The notes: generated by a model from the letters alone, not told the origin. Shown: positions 34,747-47,075, numbered from the stretch's first letter. The stretch is 64,000 bases of DNA from Dimorphilus gyrociliatus (GCA_904063045.1 CAJFCJ010000001.1:1805501-1869500), one strand, 5' to 3'. Made by a program: numbers and translations.

Positions 34747-36717
34747 ATGACAACCACCCTAAGAGAATGTAACAAATATAGAACATGTATATTTGGTTTG
34801 TTCATTATCGTTATTATTGCTTCCTATTTCCTATTATCTAAATTGAGAGTGGAGAGAATAAAATTCGACACTAAAGTTTCGGAGAAATCAACGAAAGTAG
34901 TTAATCCGTTACCTGATGTTCAGCCGGTTGAAGACAATTCCAAGCCTATTGAAACAGATGATTTTCCACATCATGATAAATGGATAGTGACAACTAGCAT
35001 CAACAGGCCTACAGATCAAATGACCAAGTTGATAGCAAATGAAAATTGGAGAATGGTAGTCGTTGGTGATCTTAAAACTCCAGTCGAATGGAAATTAAAA
35101 AATACTGTATTTCTGTCAGTAGATAGGCAAAAAGAATTTGGAGGTCATTTATCTAAGCTTATACCCTTTAAGAGTTATTTTCGTAAAAACGTAGGATATA
35201 TTTATGCTATAAAGCATGGAGCAAAAACAATTTTAGATGTAGATGATGACAATGAAATAGCTATTGATGCTTTTGAATTCAACGACGAAAGTTCTAGTAT
35301 AACACCAATCACCACTAGTACTTTCTATAATCCTTACGCACATTTTGGTCAATCAACACTTTGGCCAAGAGGATATCCCCTGCAAAAGATAGGTGATCCA
35401 GCACCACGAACATATCGAACAATAACTGGACGCACACCTGGCATCCAGCAAGCAGTGGTTGATGGAGACCCTGATATGGATGCAATTTTTCGACTAACTA
35501 GGAAAAATTCAGAGAGAATGCTTAATTTAACATTTGACAGGTCAGCGCCGCCAGTTGTCCTTCGTAAAAATTTATACTCGCCTTGTAATGCTCAAGCCAC
35601 ACTTTGGCGCTACGAAGCTTTTTGGGGTCTGTTTTTCTACAGTAGTGTTACATGGAGGGAAGCAGATATTTTTAGATGTTATTGGGCACAACGTTTATTG
35701 TGGTACACAAGGTCACGATTGGCTTTTCTACCTCCAGCTGCTGTTCAAGTTCGAAATCCTCACGATTACTTATCAGATTATATCGACGAACTTCGTCTAT
35801 ACTCACAAGCTGAGAAATTTGTATCGGCTTTACAGTCATTGACTTGCGACGCCGATTTTGAAGAATGCCTAAGAAAATCTGCAACCCATTTAAATGAGCT
35901 GTCATTTTGGACAAAAGAAGATGTTGATTGGTTATATGCCTGGATATTGGATTTAAAAAATGTTGGTTATATTTTCCCTGAGAAAACAGATGATGATGAA
36001 AACATAGACGAAGAAGTTGTCTTTTTTCCTCGTGAACAACATACATCATTCAACCATATACCTAATCTAGAAACTTTGTCATCTTTATTACCTCATTCAC
36101 GAATAGCTAAAACCGTCACAAATGCATGCGGATCAAATTATATAGTTGATTGGAACCCATCTAACTTTAATAATGATACTTTAGTAGTTGTTGGTTTAAT
36201 ATCTGGTAAAATTGAAGACGTTACATATCTCGATGCATTATATCGGACTAACTTTTCAAATATTATCTATTGTACGGACTCAAAACCTTCTCAGGATTTT
36301 GGTGTATCCATTATGCATTCAAAGTCAGTTAATGTTCTGTCATGTCTAAAGAGCGCCTACGAGTTGGGTTATACTGTCAAAAACTACATTTATACCTCTT
36401 CTGAATTCTATTTCTATCGTAATGTATTAAAAAAACACCCCGAGACAGCTCTATTATTCGACGGATCAATAGATTGCCAAGCGAAGAATACAAATGCCTT
36501 ACTAAGCGATCGATTTCTAAGGATACCTGGAGAAATTCTGGGACAAGTAAAAATAAACTGCCTTGATATCAAGTGCATACAAAAATATCTGGAAGACACA
36601 TTTTGCAATCCTGATTACGTAAAGGGTAGCTTGGTGGAAAATTTCGATTACATAGCACCTTTTCATATTTCTACAAATTTGTTAAAATTTTGTAATATTT
36701 TCAAGAGATTTGTTTAA
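34747..36717 (+). CDS. STELLO-like (DUF288) glycosyltransferase, single exon
   Basis: 656 residues in one exon. There is a short cytoplasmic N-terminus, a signal anchor (about residues 14-33), a stem, then a luminal domain that begins KWIVTTSINRPTDQM. It continues with the family-typical WRMVVVGDLKTP, FKSYFRKNVGY and the acidic ILDVDDDNEI. Plant STELLO proteins are Golgi membrane proteins with a GT75-like domain that help assemble cellulose synthase; animal members are uncharacterised. The second half (about 470-656) contains VVVGLISG and a region resembling the C-terminal domain of the family. It stops soon after FHISTNLLKF, so the tail may be shorter than in plants. The absence of introns contrasts with its neighbours. 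Golgi location is inferred; the donor is unknown. Confidence 0.85.
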   Translation: MTTTLRECNKYRTCIFGLFIIVIIASYFLLSKLRVERIKFDTKVSEKSTKVVNPLPDVQPVEDNSKPIETDDFPHHDKWIVTTSINRPTDQMTKLIANENWRMVVVGDLKTPVEWKLKNTVFLSVDRQKEFGGHLSKLIPFKSYFRKNVGYIYAIKHGAKTILDVDDDNEIAIDAFEFNDESSSITPITTSTFYNPYAHFGQSTLWPRGYPLQKIGDPAPRTYRTITGRTPGIQQAVVDGDPDMDAIFRLTRKNSERMLNLTFDRSAPPVVLRKNLYSPCNAQATLWRYEAFWGLFFYSSVTWREADIFRCYWAQRLLWYTRSRLAFLPPAAVQVRNPHDYLSDYIDELRLYSQAEKFVSALQSLTCDADFEECLRKSATHLNELSFWTKEDVDWLYAWILDLKNVGYIFPEKTDDDENIDEEVVFFPREQHTSFNHIPNLETLSSLLPHSRIAKTVTNACGSNYIVDWNPSNFNNDTLVVVGLISGKIEDVTYLDALYRTNFSNIIYCTDSKPSQDFGVSIMHSKSVNVLSCLKSAYELGYTVKNYIYTSSEFYFYRNVLKKHPETALLFDGSIDCQAKNTNALLSDRFLRIPGEILGQVKINCLDIKCIQKYLEDTFCNPDYVKGSLVENFDYIAPFHISTNLLKFCNIFKRFV

Positions 36718-36816
36718 CGACATTTATTAAATAAATACAATTCTGTTTCACATATATTGATCAAAGTAATTTTCTTTTAAAAGAAAGCTTTTTAAGTCAG
36801 ATTAGATATTTGTTCT

Positions 36817-39800
36817 TTAATCCTCTTGCTTCGGTGGTTCATTTGATGCACTTTCGTCTATTATCATCTTAGGACTCGAAGCAGGACTCTCGGCTTCTGG
36901 AGAAGTTGCTACAGAATTATCGGCACTACTTTTATTCAACATGTTAGCTAAGTTTTGATGCTTTTTAACCACTGGAGATGGAGCAGTCACAGTGTTGGCT
37001 CGTACTCTTGGTTGGGGTGAAACAGCGGGAGAAGGCCTCTTAGTTTCTGGTTTCGAGCACGGTCCAGCACTATAACTTCTCGGGCGAGTATCCACATCTA
37101 GCACAGATTGCAGGGAAGGAGCTTTTTCATTTCTAGGGCTCGTTGAAGCCGGTGAAATAGATGACGGTCTCGGCGAGGCGGCAAAGGGTGAAAGCTGTGA
37201 TTGCTTCTGATCCTCTGGCGGTGAACCAATGATGCCTCTCATTGATTGAGAAATTCGAGAATTAGCTCTCATATCTTCTTCAACCTTTTGACTTTTATTC
37301 TCAATGATCTGTTCAAAATAATTCCCAATTGTTGTTATTTTCCGATCAGGCGGCGGAGACGGTCTTTTTGGCCTTGTCATTCCCGGCATAGAATTGCTCA
37401 TTTCCGACTCGTTCGGCCTTCTACGCCTAGGAGAAGTCAAGGTATGGGAATTGGTCGTCTTCTCCTGAGTCATCTGATTGTGTATAATAATGTCTATTAA
37501 TTTAGCTGCAGTCATTTGGTTATTTTGAGGTGGATGCGACTGTTGGGGCGGCATCTGTGCATGTTGCTGATGCTGATGTGGATGCTGGTGATGATGGGAA
37601 ATTGGTACAGAGCGAGGTGATTTACTCTGCTGATGTCGATTAACTTTTACTGGTTTTTCACGGTCATCATAAGCATCAATATACGCAGGTCGAATATTAG
37701 CACTTGTCCTCATATTTTCCATTTGTCTAGCTGTGTCATAATCATTCTGAAGTATTAGTCTATTGTTTGATGGATGTCTATCGTAGGCTTTCGGAGCAGC
37801 AACCTCATAAATATCATGATTGCCGTGTGTTCCTTTCATATTCTCATTGCATATGGGCGTTCCTTTAATAATGGAACCGGCCGATCCATCCAATCCAGGT
37901 GGTGGAGGCCTTCCCTCAAAGCGTTGTCTTTGAGAAAAGGCGAGTGGCGTTCCAGATATGATGCTTCCTCCAGCCATTAGCGGTCTATTATTGTTATGGA
38001 CGAGAGGAGGGGGAACGGGCATATGAGGTCTCGGCGGAATGTTAAAATGGGGAGGCCTTGAATATGAGTGATTCGAGTGAGCAGGAGGTGGGGGACCTCG
38101 AGGCTGTTCCTTCTTTCTATTCAACGGATCTGGACGATAGTGACGAGGACCCAATAAATCCGGATAGAGTGGATTTGATATGCTAACATTTATTCCCATT
38201 GCTGAAAAAAGTAATTGTTAGAAATAGAAATTTGCCGATGAACAGATTAAACTAACGATTGCTGGTTGCCATCGTAATAGGATGTACTCTAGCGATGTTC
38301 TCCTTGGTAGCGTCTGAATCTGATCTGGGAACATCGGGGTGAAGATTTCTCTCTATTGCCGAATGTATTAGATCCCGAACGCAAGCCGGGGAATGTCTTC
38401 TGTCCTCGCCCGCCTGCTGCAGTCCGCCATTGACTGACGGTTGTGCCGTTTGTAGGCGGGCGATTGCCGGTAAAAAATTCTCCTGTGCCAAATTTACAGG
38501 GTTTGGTGGTTTTTGAATCACACTAACAGAGTGATTTTTAGAAACATGTTGTTGAGAATGAAGGGGCTGTTGTGGTACTTGTTGATGTTTTGGTAAAACA
38601 GCATCTTGGGAACTCTCATCGGCGCTTAAAGTTGCTGATGAGTCGTTATCAGCGGCAGGAAATTTTGAATTGTCTTCTTCCAAAGTTCTGACGCTAGCTA
38701 TAGATGCTGTTTCATCACTTATTCCTTCAATTTCATCATCTACTGAGCTAGGCATTTCACTATCGCTTATGGCCGTTACAGTGCTTGCATTCGATTCGCA
38801 AACAGAAGTCTTCCTATTATCAGTATGCTCTTTCAATAGATCATCGAGGCCCATTTTTTTACGATAGTTGAAAAAGAAATGTTTACATTGCGCTTCACTT
38901 TTTGTGCCTACTTTGGTAGAGATTGCAGCCCAATTTCGACCAAAGTCTTTTAGTGCTTCCTTTGCTGCTGTCATTTCTTCATCGGTCCATCGGTTTGCTT
39001 CCGTTTCGGGATCATTTGTGCCCAATCGTCGACAAATACGATTAAAGCAAGGTTGACAACACTTATTCATCCCATCAGTAATACCAAAAGTTTTAAATAT
39101 ATCGTCTCGAATGTCTTCGGCAACTGTTTTTAACTTATTAGGTAGAGGTCTAAGCCTCTTAACTTTAGTTTTTGGTCTTGAGCAAGCCATTAGTGGGCAT
39201 TCAAATGACTTTCTACGTTGTCTAATACGACAATTATTACAAATTTTTACTTCGCCATCTCTCTTCACAGCTTCCTCCATGGCCTCACTTGATATCCCAT
39301 ACGACGAGTGATTTGCACTTGTTACAGAATAGAAATTCGAACAAGTCTTTGTGCTACACACAACACATTGGATATTACTGCTCTTTTCCCTATTTTCATT
39401 ATTTGAAGGAGGTGCGGAATTAGAACAAGGTTCATCTTGGTTCTCTAAAGATCGCACAGCACAACCGGCAGTAACAACCATTGGTTTTACATCGACAAAC
39501 GAAGAACGATTAGAGCGGGAACTGAAAGTAAAAAATACGTCGAAGTTATGAATAAAATCATATTTATAAACTCAATTTTCTAAAACTTACAATACAATTG
39601 GAACAGCCTCTTCTTTACTTTTATTTTTAGCTTCTTGTTCACATCGATCTTTTTCCAACTGAGCGGCTCTCATAACGGCTTGCTAAACAAATGATAATCG
39701 CATTAGGCCGATTCTTTTTGTGATAACTATTTTTAAATAGGTTATTATATAAAATCGTATAAAATACATACTTTCTTCAGAGCCCCTTTTGCTCCTCTTT

Positions 39801-41718
39801 GCCTTGCCTGATGTTTTCTTACAAGTTGTTTGTAATTTTCCGTCTTTTTCGACATATAATAGTAATGTATGCATTCTGAGACTGTTTTATTTTCAAGGAA
39901 TTGAGAAATAATCACAAAATTCTTAGGGTGTTGAACAAATCTATCACGAAAAACTTCTTTTTCCTTATCAGTCCAAACAGTGTCTTTGCCCTTAGAGTTT
40001 TTGTATTCTAGAACAGAAAAAAAGCCGCAGATAAAGATCTGTTTTCTTTTTTTTTTTTCAGAAATAATATACAATTGTATGTTATTTCTAAGTAGGTCAA
40101 TGTATGCATACGAAACAGTTTGACCCTATATGCTCAATCTAATTAACAGATACGAGACACTAGTATCTCTATAACAACAGACTGACTCAAGAGTTAAAAA
40201 TAACTTTGTACTCGATTTTTTTTATATTACTCATCGTAGTTGTTGAAAATTATCTAGAACAAGCTTTGTACTTTAAACTGTTCAGACTTGATTAAGAATG
40301 TGATTTTACAGACCTGCTAGAGGATCCTTAATCAGACGATTGTTATCTATAAACTTGTATTTTCGCTCTTGCTCGTCAAGTAATAGTGGAGGTATTACGG
40401 CCAGTTGTTTACGTTTCCGTATTTCTTCCTGTAAGAGTTGTACACCCGGATAAGCAAACATTTGTACGTAAACATAACATTACCTCATGTTCCTGAACAC
40501 CATCATTAATTTGGTCAATTTCTTGATGTTCGCTTCTTGTGTGAGCTCTATTATTACATCGTTCCTCTCTTACCCTCTTTATTTCGGGGAATACCTTCTC
40601 GTATAATTCTCTAGTACGTACATCTTTCGATTTTTTCTTGGCAGCATTTTCAAATCGATCAACTTTCTTCAACCAGATTTGCATTTGTTTCTTATAAAGA
40701 TCGTCTGACCCTTTTTCTCTTTCCTTCTTGGCAAAGAATTTCTTTTTAAGCTGGGCAACAAGTAATGGCTTAAATTTGATGAATTTCTCTTTAATTTCTT
40801 CTTGCAGAGTATCAGACGGTTGCTGATAAAGCGCCAAACCTTGAACATTTTCTAATTTTGAGCTTAAAATAATAAGCTGATGTGATTTAGCTGCTTTTCG
40901 CTTATTGTCCGATAAAATATCGTGAAGTGGATTCTGATGTTTTTGGGTTGGAGATTCACAGCGTTCTCCTGCTGGAGCACAGGCAGCTGCCTTGTAACGC
41001 TCCTCATCGCTCTCTAATTTCTTTATTGTTGCCTCTAGTTCCTGAATTCGACTTTCAACCTTATTAATTTGATTGGTAATATTTTGCCTGGCATCTTTAA
41101 ATCCCTGATCTTGTGGTAGGGTCGGTGAAATAGCTTCAACTTGCGGATGGTAGGCTGGTTCTTGTTTTATGTTTGGCACGAATTGTGTATTTATGTGTAA
41201 AGGTTGAGTGTAATCCTGCATCATTCGCGGCCTTTTGGCCGAATTCAGGGCAGCCGGTTCGAGAATACGGTGTGATTCAAATTCATTGTTTAACATGGAT
41301 ATTCTGCGCCTTGGCTGCGGCACATCTGATTGATAAGGCGAGGTCGTGTATTGAGCCGTCGAATAGGGTAATGAGTAAGCGGCAGCCGCCGTCATTGGCA
41401 TACGAATTCCGTACGGTGAGGGATGGGATATTGATGCAGTTGTGCTACGCGGACTCTGCGTTCCCCGACCTCTTTTATAGGCATCTTGAGAAGGACTCCT
41501 GTAAAATCAATGATTTAACGTTGATCTAAATATCGGTCAAAAAAACAACATTATTCCTAAATTCCTTGGGCTTGAATCCATCGTGTACGCGATCGTTCGG
41601 TTTTCTTTTTACGCTAAGCTAAAGCTCTAAAATTTAATCTTTCATTTTAACCAGCGATCGCTGTGTAACTCATTCGTATAAGTGCGAATTCTTACCTCTC
41701 TCTATTGGAACTCGACAT
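36817..41718 (-). CDS. NCOR: Nuclear receptor corepressor (NCoR/SMRT/SMRTER type)
   Basis: A scaffold that links unliganded nuclear receptors to HDAC3. Exon 1 (41696-41718) gives MSSSNRER and joins exon 2 (40484-41498) in frame. Exon 2 contains a coiled-coil with NKVESRIQELEA (TBL1/GPS2-binding region in the family). Exon 3 (40314-40428) has LAVIPPLLLDEQ. The first SANT/deacetylase-activation domain lies at about 39773-40010 (VWTDKEKEVF, KKTENYKQLV). The second SANT domain lies in the 38252-39481 exon (RWTDEEMTAAKEAL, GTKSEAQCKHFFFNYRKK). The last exon (36817-38199) is Pro/Ser-rich and includes a CoRNR-like motif, LIDIIIHNQ (37485-37515). The protein is about 1,200-1,300 residues, far shorter than the 2,400 of vertebrates. 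Only one receptor-binding motif is clear. Confidence 0.93.
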
Positions 41719-42008
41719 AACATATACGCAGACACTTAATTTTACTGCAGAGTATTTAGGTCATTCATCCGCCATCGTTTTTTAATGCATTTTCTTATTG
41801 ACGCCATATTTTTTTTCTTGAAACACTGTCCTTCAACTGTACATCGAAAAATTCGCCATTTTATTTTTCGATTTAGATTATGATAATAAAAGGAATGGAA
41901 AGAGAAAATTAAGCTAAAAAAGTATACTTAGAAAAAAATTTATCACTTGACTTGTATGATTAATTTTATTTCGCATGGACGCCATCTGACGGTAGATCTA
42001 TCCAAAAC
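41719..42008. promoter_or_regulatory. Probable bidirectional promoter, corepressor / PSMB5
   Basis: 290 bp between the divergent start codons of the corepressor (41718) and the proteasome subunit (42009). No clear core element is seen; the call rests on position. Confidence 0.4.
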
Positions 42009-42929
42009 ATGGCGCTAGCAGACGTTTGCGGCATCAAGAACTTCTCTAATAATTTACCAAGTCTTGGAAATAGAGGTTTCCCATCAAGTTTAACGCAAGC
42101 CGATGATGAAATCCTATTCGGCAATACTTTTATTGTTCCTAAAAATCTAGAGGTAGGAATTTCTTGACTTTTCTGTATAATGCAATGAATGACTTGCGAA
42201 ATTTTCTTCAGTCTTTTGGAGAAGAATCGAAAAATGAAAACGATGTTCAGATTCAATTTGCCCAAGGAACAACTACACTTGCTTTTAAGTATAAAAATGG
42301 TGTGATCGTAGCTGTTGATTCTAGAGCTTCAGCTGGCTCTTACATTGCATCCCAAACTGTAAAGAAAGTAATTGAAATAAATCCCTATCTTCTTGGAACC
42401 ATGGCAGGAGGAGCTGCAGATTGTGCCTTTTGGGAAAGGATGTTGGCCAAGCAGTGCCGTATATATGAATTAAGAAACAAGGAAAGAATATCTGTTTCTG
42501 CTGCTTCAAAGCTTCTTGCTAATATGGTGTACAACTATAAGGGCATGGGTTTGTCAATGGGGACCATGATCGTTGGCTGGGATAAAAAAGGACCCGGATT
42601 GTACTATGTCGATAACGATGGCACCCGCTTAACCGATAATTTATTTTCAGTTGGGTCTGGTTCTACCTATGCTTATGGTGTTCTGGACAGTGGTTACAAA
42701 TGGGACCTAACTGATGAAGAAGCATACAATCTAGCAAAACGATCCATCTTTCATGCTACACATCGTGATGCTGCATCGGGAGGAATTATTAATTGTAAGA
42801 ATTTATTATCCCGTATTCTACAAACTAATAACTATATTTTCAGTGTATCATATGAAAGAAAGTGGATGGGTTAAGATATCTGCCACAGATGTTGGGCCTT
42901 TATATTACGAGTATAAAGCAGAAGCGTAA
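42009..42929 (+). CDS. PSMB5: Proteasome subunit beta type-5 (chymotrypsin-like)
   Basis: Catalytic beta-5 subunit of the 20S proteasome. Three exons join in frame: 42009-42152, 42212-42794 and 42844-42929. A propeptide of about 63 residues precedes the autocleavage site G-TTTLAF, which supplies the Thr1 nucleophile. Asp17 in [10 protein letters not shown] and Lys33 in QTVKKVIEI are present, as is the glycine-rich SMGTMIVGW strand. The end of the protein, [11 protein letters not shown], is created across the last intron, as in other beta-5 subunits. It is convergent with TXNDC17, 87 bp away, and shares its 5' region with the corepressor. Confidence 0.97.
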
Positions 42930-43016
42930 AAATTGTTTTCCGATTATAAAATATGTCATTCAAAATAAAACTAAATTTTTACAGATAGTTTAAAGTTTTT
43001 ATTAATAATTCTATGT

Positions 43017-43454
43017 TTATTGATCACCCTCAATTATCATTTCGACCAAGCTCGAATTGGCACATTGACCTTCTTCTAATCTCTGTGGCGTTCCCCATCT
43101 TAAAAGGGTCGGGACACTTTTAAGCGCTGTACGAGGGTCTTTTCGGAAACCATTATTCTGATCCTTCCAGAAAGATCTGTCTCCAACAGAGCAATAGATA
43201 TAAACTGAACCCTCTGGAGCTTTAGTCATACACTTTTCAACTACCGGTACTGCAGTAACACAATCAGGACACCTTGAGAAACAGAAATATCATAGTGTTG
43301 CTTCGATATATATTTTTTAACATACACACCAACTTACGCCAGTAGATGGATCGGTCGCACCACTAAACAGAGCGAACACGTTCTTCTTTCCTTCATGTTC
43401 TTTCACAGCTTGTAAGAATTCATCAAGACCCTGTACTTTAACTTCAGTCGCCAT
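43017..43454 (-). CDS. TXNDC17: Thioredoxin domain-containing protein 17 (TRP14)
   Basis: A small cytosolic thioredoxin-like oxidoreductase that reduces disulfides and nitrosothiols with thioredoxin reductase. Exon 1 (about 43336-43454) starts MATEVKVQGLDEF and contains ALFSGATDPSTG. Its 3' end splices within the Trp codon to exon 2 so that the active site reads SWCPDC, the hallmark that separates this family from ordinary thioredoxins (WCGPC). Exon 2 (43017 to about 43274) continues with VVEKCMTKAPEG, VGDRSFWKD and the cis-proline segment SVPTLLRW. About 120 residues, as in the family. Confidence 0.96.
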
Positions 43455-43701
43455 GTCGGTGAGACTATTATCGCTTAGTTTGATTCTATCTCAGTCAAAG
43501 TGCAATCAGACGCTTCATGGTGTCCAAAATAACGAAAATTTCACAAGATGGCAGTCATTCAACAAAATAACGCCATCTGTTTTTCATACGTTACATTGTA
43601 TTTGTTTTGAAAAATTGCAAAATAATAACTTCTAAATTTATTATACAATAGCAAGGAGTCGTATATAAAATATTATTAATATGAATTAACTTATCAAGGA
43701 A

Positions 43702-43978
43702 TTAATCAATTGCTCTTCGGGCCATTCGCCGAGCCCTTGAAATAGTCTGTTTTTTATTAACATCTGTAGTATCCGTATTATTATTCCCAAATAATTCTTT
43801 TATGAACTTAAAGCGACTCAAAAAACATTTCCAAACAATATACCAACCTGAAGCAAAATGTTAATTATTTTTATCGAAATGTGTAACGATATTTTAGTGA
43901 CTTACCAATTCCAATAAAGGAAAATACAAGAAAAGCCGAGAGCAAAAAGGATAATACCGATATTACAAGATCTTTCAT
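43702..43978 (-). CDS. SMIM13: Small integral membrane protein 13 (SMIM13)
   Basis: A two-exon gene of 72 residues, too small to stand out as an ORF. Exon 1 (43906-43978) encodes MKDLVISVLSFLLSAFLVFS, a single transmembrane helix. Exon 2 (43702-43847) restores the phase and gives GWYIVWKCFLSRFKFIKEL, which closely matches the juxtamembrane segment of vertebrate SMIM13. A basic tail with SRARRMARRA follows. The intron has GTAAGT and CAG ends. Molecular function is unknown in any species as far as I know. It lies about 250 bp upstream of, and on the same strand as, TXNDC17. Confidence 0.88.
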
Positions 43979-44540
43979 GATTTCACAGATGTATGTGGTA
44001 TAACGATTCGCAATTTCAAATTCTTTGTCTATTTCTAATCGTGTCGTCTGCTAAATTAGAATACTATTTTTATATAGTATGTTATTGTAGACTTTTACGG
44101 GGAGGGGGGGGGGAAATACGTTCAATACAATTACATCATCGTAATGATAAAAGAAAGCTTTTTAATCTTGTTTTTAAATGTAGTATAGAATTATTTGTAT
44201 GAAAAACATTTATTTAAAATTAGTTAATTTTAAAGAAAATATCGGTAAAGCAGATTTTGCGATGAAAAAAATAATCATGACGAAAATAGGATAAAGAGTT
44301 TGTTTCGCCAACTTAGGACGTTGAAAAGTATCTCAAAAGGGTTTTTAATTTGCCCGGGGGAAAAATAAATCGAAATAAACTAAAAATAACAATATTTTTT
44401 ATTTAAACCATAAAATTTTGTATACTAACGAAGTTGGTCACAAAATTTTCAAGTAACCGGAAACGGAAGCCACACTATAGGATGAAACAGAAGAATTAGA
44501 TTTTGTTAAAGAAGCCGCCTAATCGGCTACTATATGTGAA
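43979..44540. other. Intergenic, divergent; contains a guanine run
   Basis: Between the SMIM13 start and the zinc-finger gene start. Contains GGGGAGGGGGGGGGG at 44099-44113, very unusual in this AT-rich sequence. No gene seen. Confidence 0.4.
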
Positions 44541-46271
44541 ATGAGTGGAGACGGTGCACTGATTATTAAAATAGAAGACGATAATAAACTTTTGGATGAA
44601 GTAGAGGAAACAGAACAGCTTAATGTTCAAGAAGTTCATATCCAGTCAGTTGCCTTTTCTAATTTTATAGTGTATTCAAGTGTTTTATTCAGTTATAAGG
44701 CTATTTAAGCTATGTATTTGTAATTTAATACCAGTATGAAAAATATTGATTGCAGATACAGAATATTTATTGTTGTTGGATGAGAGAGATCCTCTTTTCT
44801 AAACTACATTGCTGATTTTTTAAATACTTTTTAGTGTTAGACTCAGAAAAATTATTTATTCTCATTGAAAAATGTTTATTACTTTTACAAAATAAAAATT
44901 TCTCCATAAAATAACCGGCGAGTTATTTTTAGCCTTTGACTACCGGTTTTTACCTTGATAAGTCTTATCGTATTAGATATTAAAACAAGTATATTCTTTC
45001 AGATCAACTGATCTCTTCCCAAAGCAAGAGAGAACTACTTTCAGATGTCAAAGAGACAATTGTACTTACATAACAGGGAAGAAAGAATTATTAAAGAAGC
45101 ATGAGTTAATGCACGTTAGGAAATATCCTTGCATGTTCCCTGGTTGTCAGCACGCAGCTCAAACTAAAAGCAATCTCAGAAGACATGAGGCTACTCACTC
45201 AAATATCCGTCCTTATATCTGTGAGATTTGCCAACAAGCATTTCGTCAAAAAATTCATCTTCAAAGGCATACCAATTATAAACATTCAAATGAAAGAATA
45301 AAATGCGAATACTGTGATTATTTAGCTGCCAATGCTGATTCCGATCTATCAACTCATATGAAAAGGTAAGATACTTCTTTCTTTGATGATTTTAAATAAT
45401 GAAAGTGTAATTATTCAGATGTCACCCTGTGGAGGATGCGCGAAAAAAAGGATTAGAACCTCCGGAGTTACAATGCCCTCAATGCTATTCAACGTTTACT
45501 TCCAAAAAAGATCTTCAAAATCATGCAAAATTTCATAGAACACAAGGACCGGAATTGAAATTCTCATGCCCCCATTGTTCATTTGTTACGGATGCATCTA
45601 GTAGACTGCAACGTCATCTGGTTATTCATACTGGCGAAAAGAGATTCGGTTGTTCTCTATGTGAATATAAGGTACTGTTGATATTAGAGAATGAAAGAAC
45701 TCTTTATATATCTTTATCGATCTTAAGGTTAATATGAAAGGTTAAGTCATTTTTGTTTTTTTACCAGGCAAATCAGAAAGAACACGTTCTCAGGCATATG
45801 TGCGTTGTTCATAATGTAGAAAAAGCTACAAAAAAAAAGAGGAACGATGAACCAAGAAAAAAATATCCTCCAAGTTGCACTGCTAGTTTGAACAAAGTTC
45901 TTGCTTGTAATAGGTGTGACATGACATTCGCCAGAACGTTATCATTATATAGACATGTAAAAGAGCAACACGACATGTCAATGGTAGATGCATGTGGTGC
46001 TCATACCTGTGTTGCCTGCGATTATTCGGCTCCAACGTATAAAGCATTAGTCAGCCATATGAGAAAGCACAACGATCCACCTCCTCAGGAAAGTGAAGTG
46101 ACTAATGTAGAATTGAACATGAGTGAATTAGCTGATGACGTTGATGAAGTAGTCGTTGATGGAAATAGTCTCTACCGGGAAAGTGAGGATGGAAGGGTTA
46201 TGTTTATTAAAACTGGCGATGGAGATGAAGATATTTCGAGTAGTGTACAAGTTTTTATGACAGTCAAATAA
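44541..46271 (+). CDS. C2H2 zinc-finger protein with nine fingers (ZFP64-like)
   Basis: Likely a DNA-binding transcription factor. Exons are 44541-44644, 45003-45365, 45419-45671 and 45778-46271, all in frame. The N-terminus is acidic (MSGDGALIIKIEDDNKLL). Nine C2H2 fingers follow: FRCQRDNC, YPCMFPGC, YICEIC, IKCEYC, LQCPQC, FSCPHC, FGCSLC, LACNRC and HTCVAC, each with the matching His pair. A TGEKRF linker separates fingers 6 and 7. Several fingers use a C2HC-like or long His spacing. The tail is acidic and ends VFMTVK. The pattern recalls ZFP64, but C2H2 orthology cannot be fixed from motifs alone. Confidence 0.9.
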
Positions 46272-47075
46272 TATATTTCCCTCTCTCTTCTTCTCCTTCT
46301 CCTTCTTCATCTTCTGCTCTTCTTAATCATCAAGAAATTATTCACTTTATAAGGGTACGAAAAGAACGACTAGAAATTTTCAGCATAAGAAATAAATATT
46401 TATTATTGAAATCAATTAAGCTGCTTATCCTCCAACATCGTGAAGCATGCTTATCGATTTTTTTTTTGTATTTGATTTGTTATTTTTTCTCGTTATTCAA
46501 TTAACTGAAACCTGTATGTGCATAAGAAGATATACATATACATATCGCAATTGCATGTACTGTGAGTTATAGAGTATATAATATATACATCTACATTCTA
46601 TATCAAGTGTCAATTCGCTACTAAACAACGTCTTGAGTTGAATAGGAGTTGGATAATCTTTGTTACCTCTGAATTTATCACTTCAGAGAATACAGAAAAA
46701 ATTACCATCTTTTTTAACACTGTGAATGATATTTAATGCCTCACCATTATTATAAATATAATCCGATTGATCTTAGGTAGACGTAGAATGTTTAAATAAC
46801 ATTACATATACAATATAAAAGAGCTAATCGTCCAAATGTTTACAAAAATGATTGAAGAAAAGATCTTATTCATATTTTTCTTACTTTTTTTTATTGTAAA
46901 GCTTAAAGGATTAATTCAATTATTCAGTAGCCAAGATATATAGAGAAGAGAAGGATATCGGAGAGAAAATACTAAATATAAAAGTATAGATATAAATATC
47001 AAAAACACAAGAAATAAGATAACAACTCATTTGAATTGTTATTCTAGCACCAAATTATTTATAAGTTGAATATCA
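46272..47075. other. Intergenic, convergent; pyrimidine-rich tract
   Basis: About 800 bp between convergent stop codons. A CT-rich tract (about 46278-46325) lies right after the zinc-finger stop. AATAAA at about 46391 is a plausible poly(A) signal. No gene seen. Confidence 0.4.
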
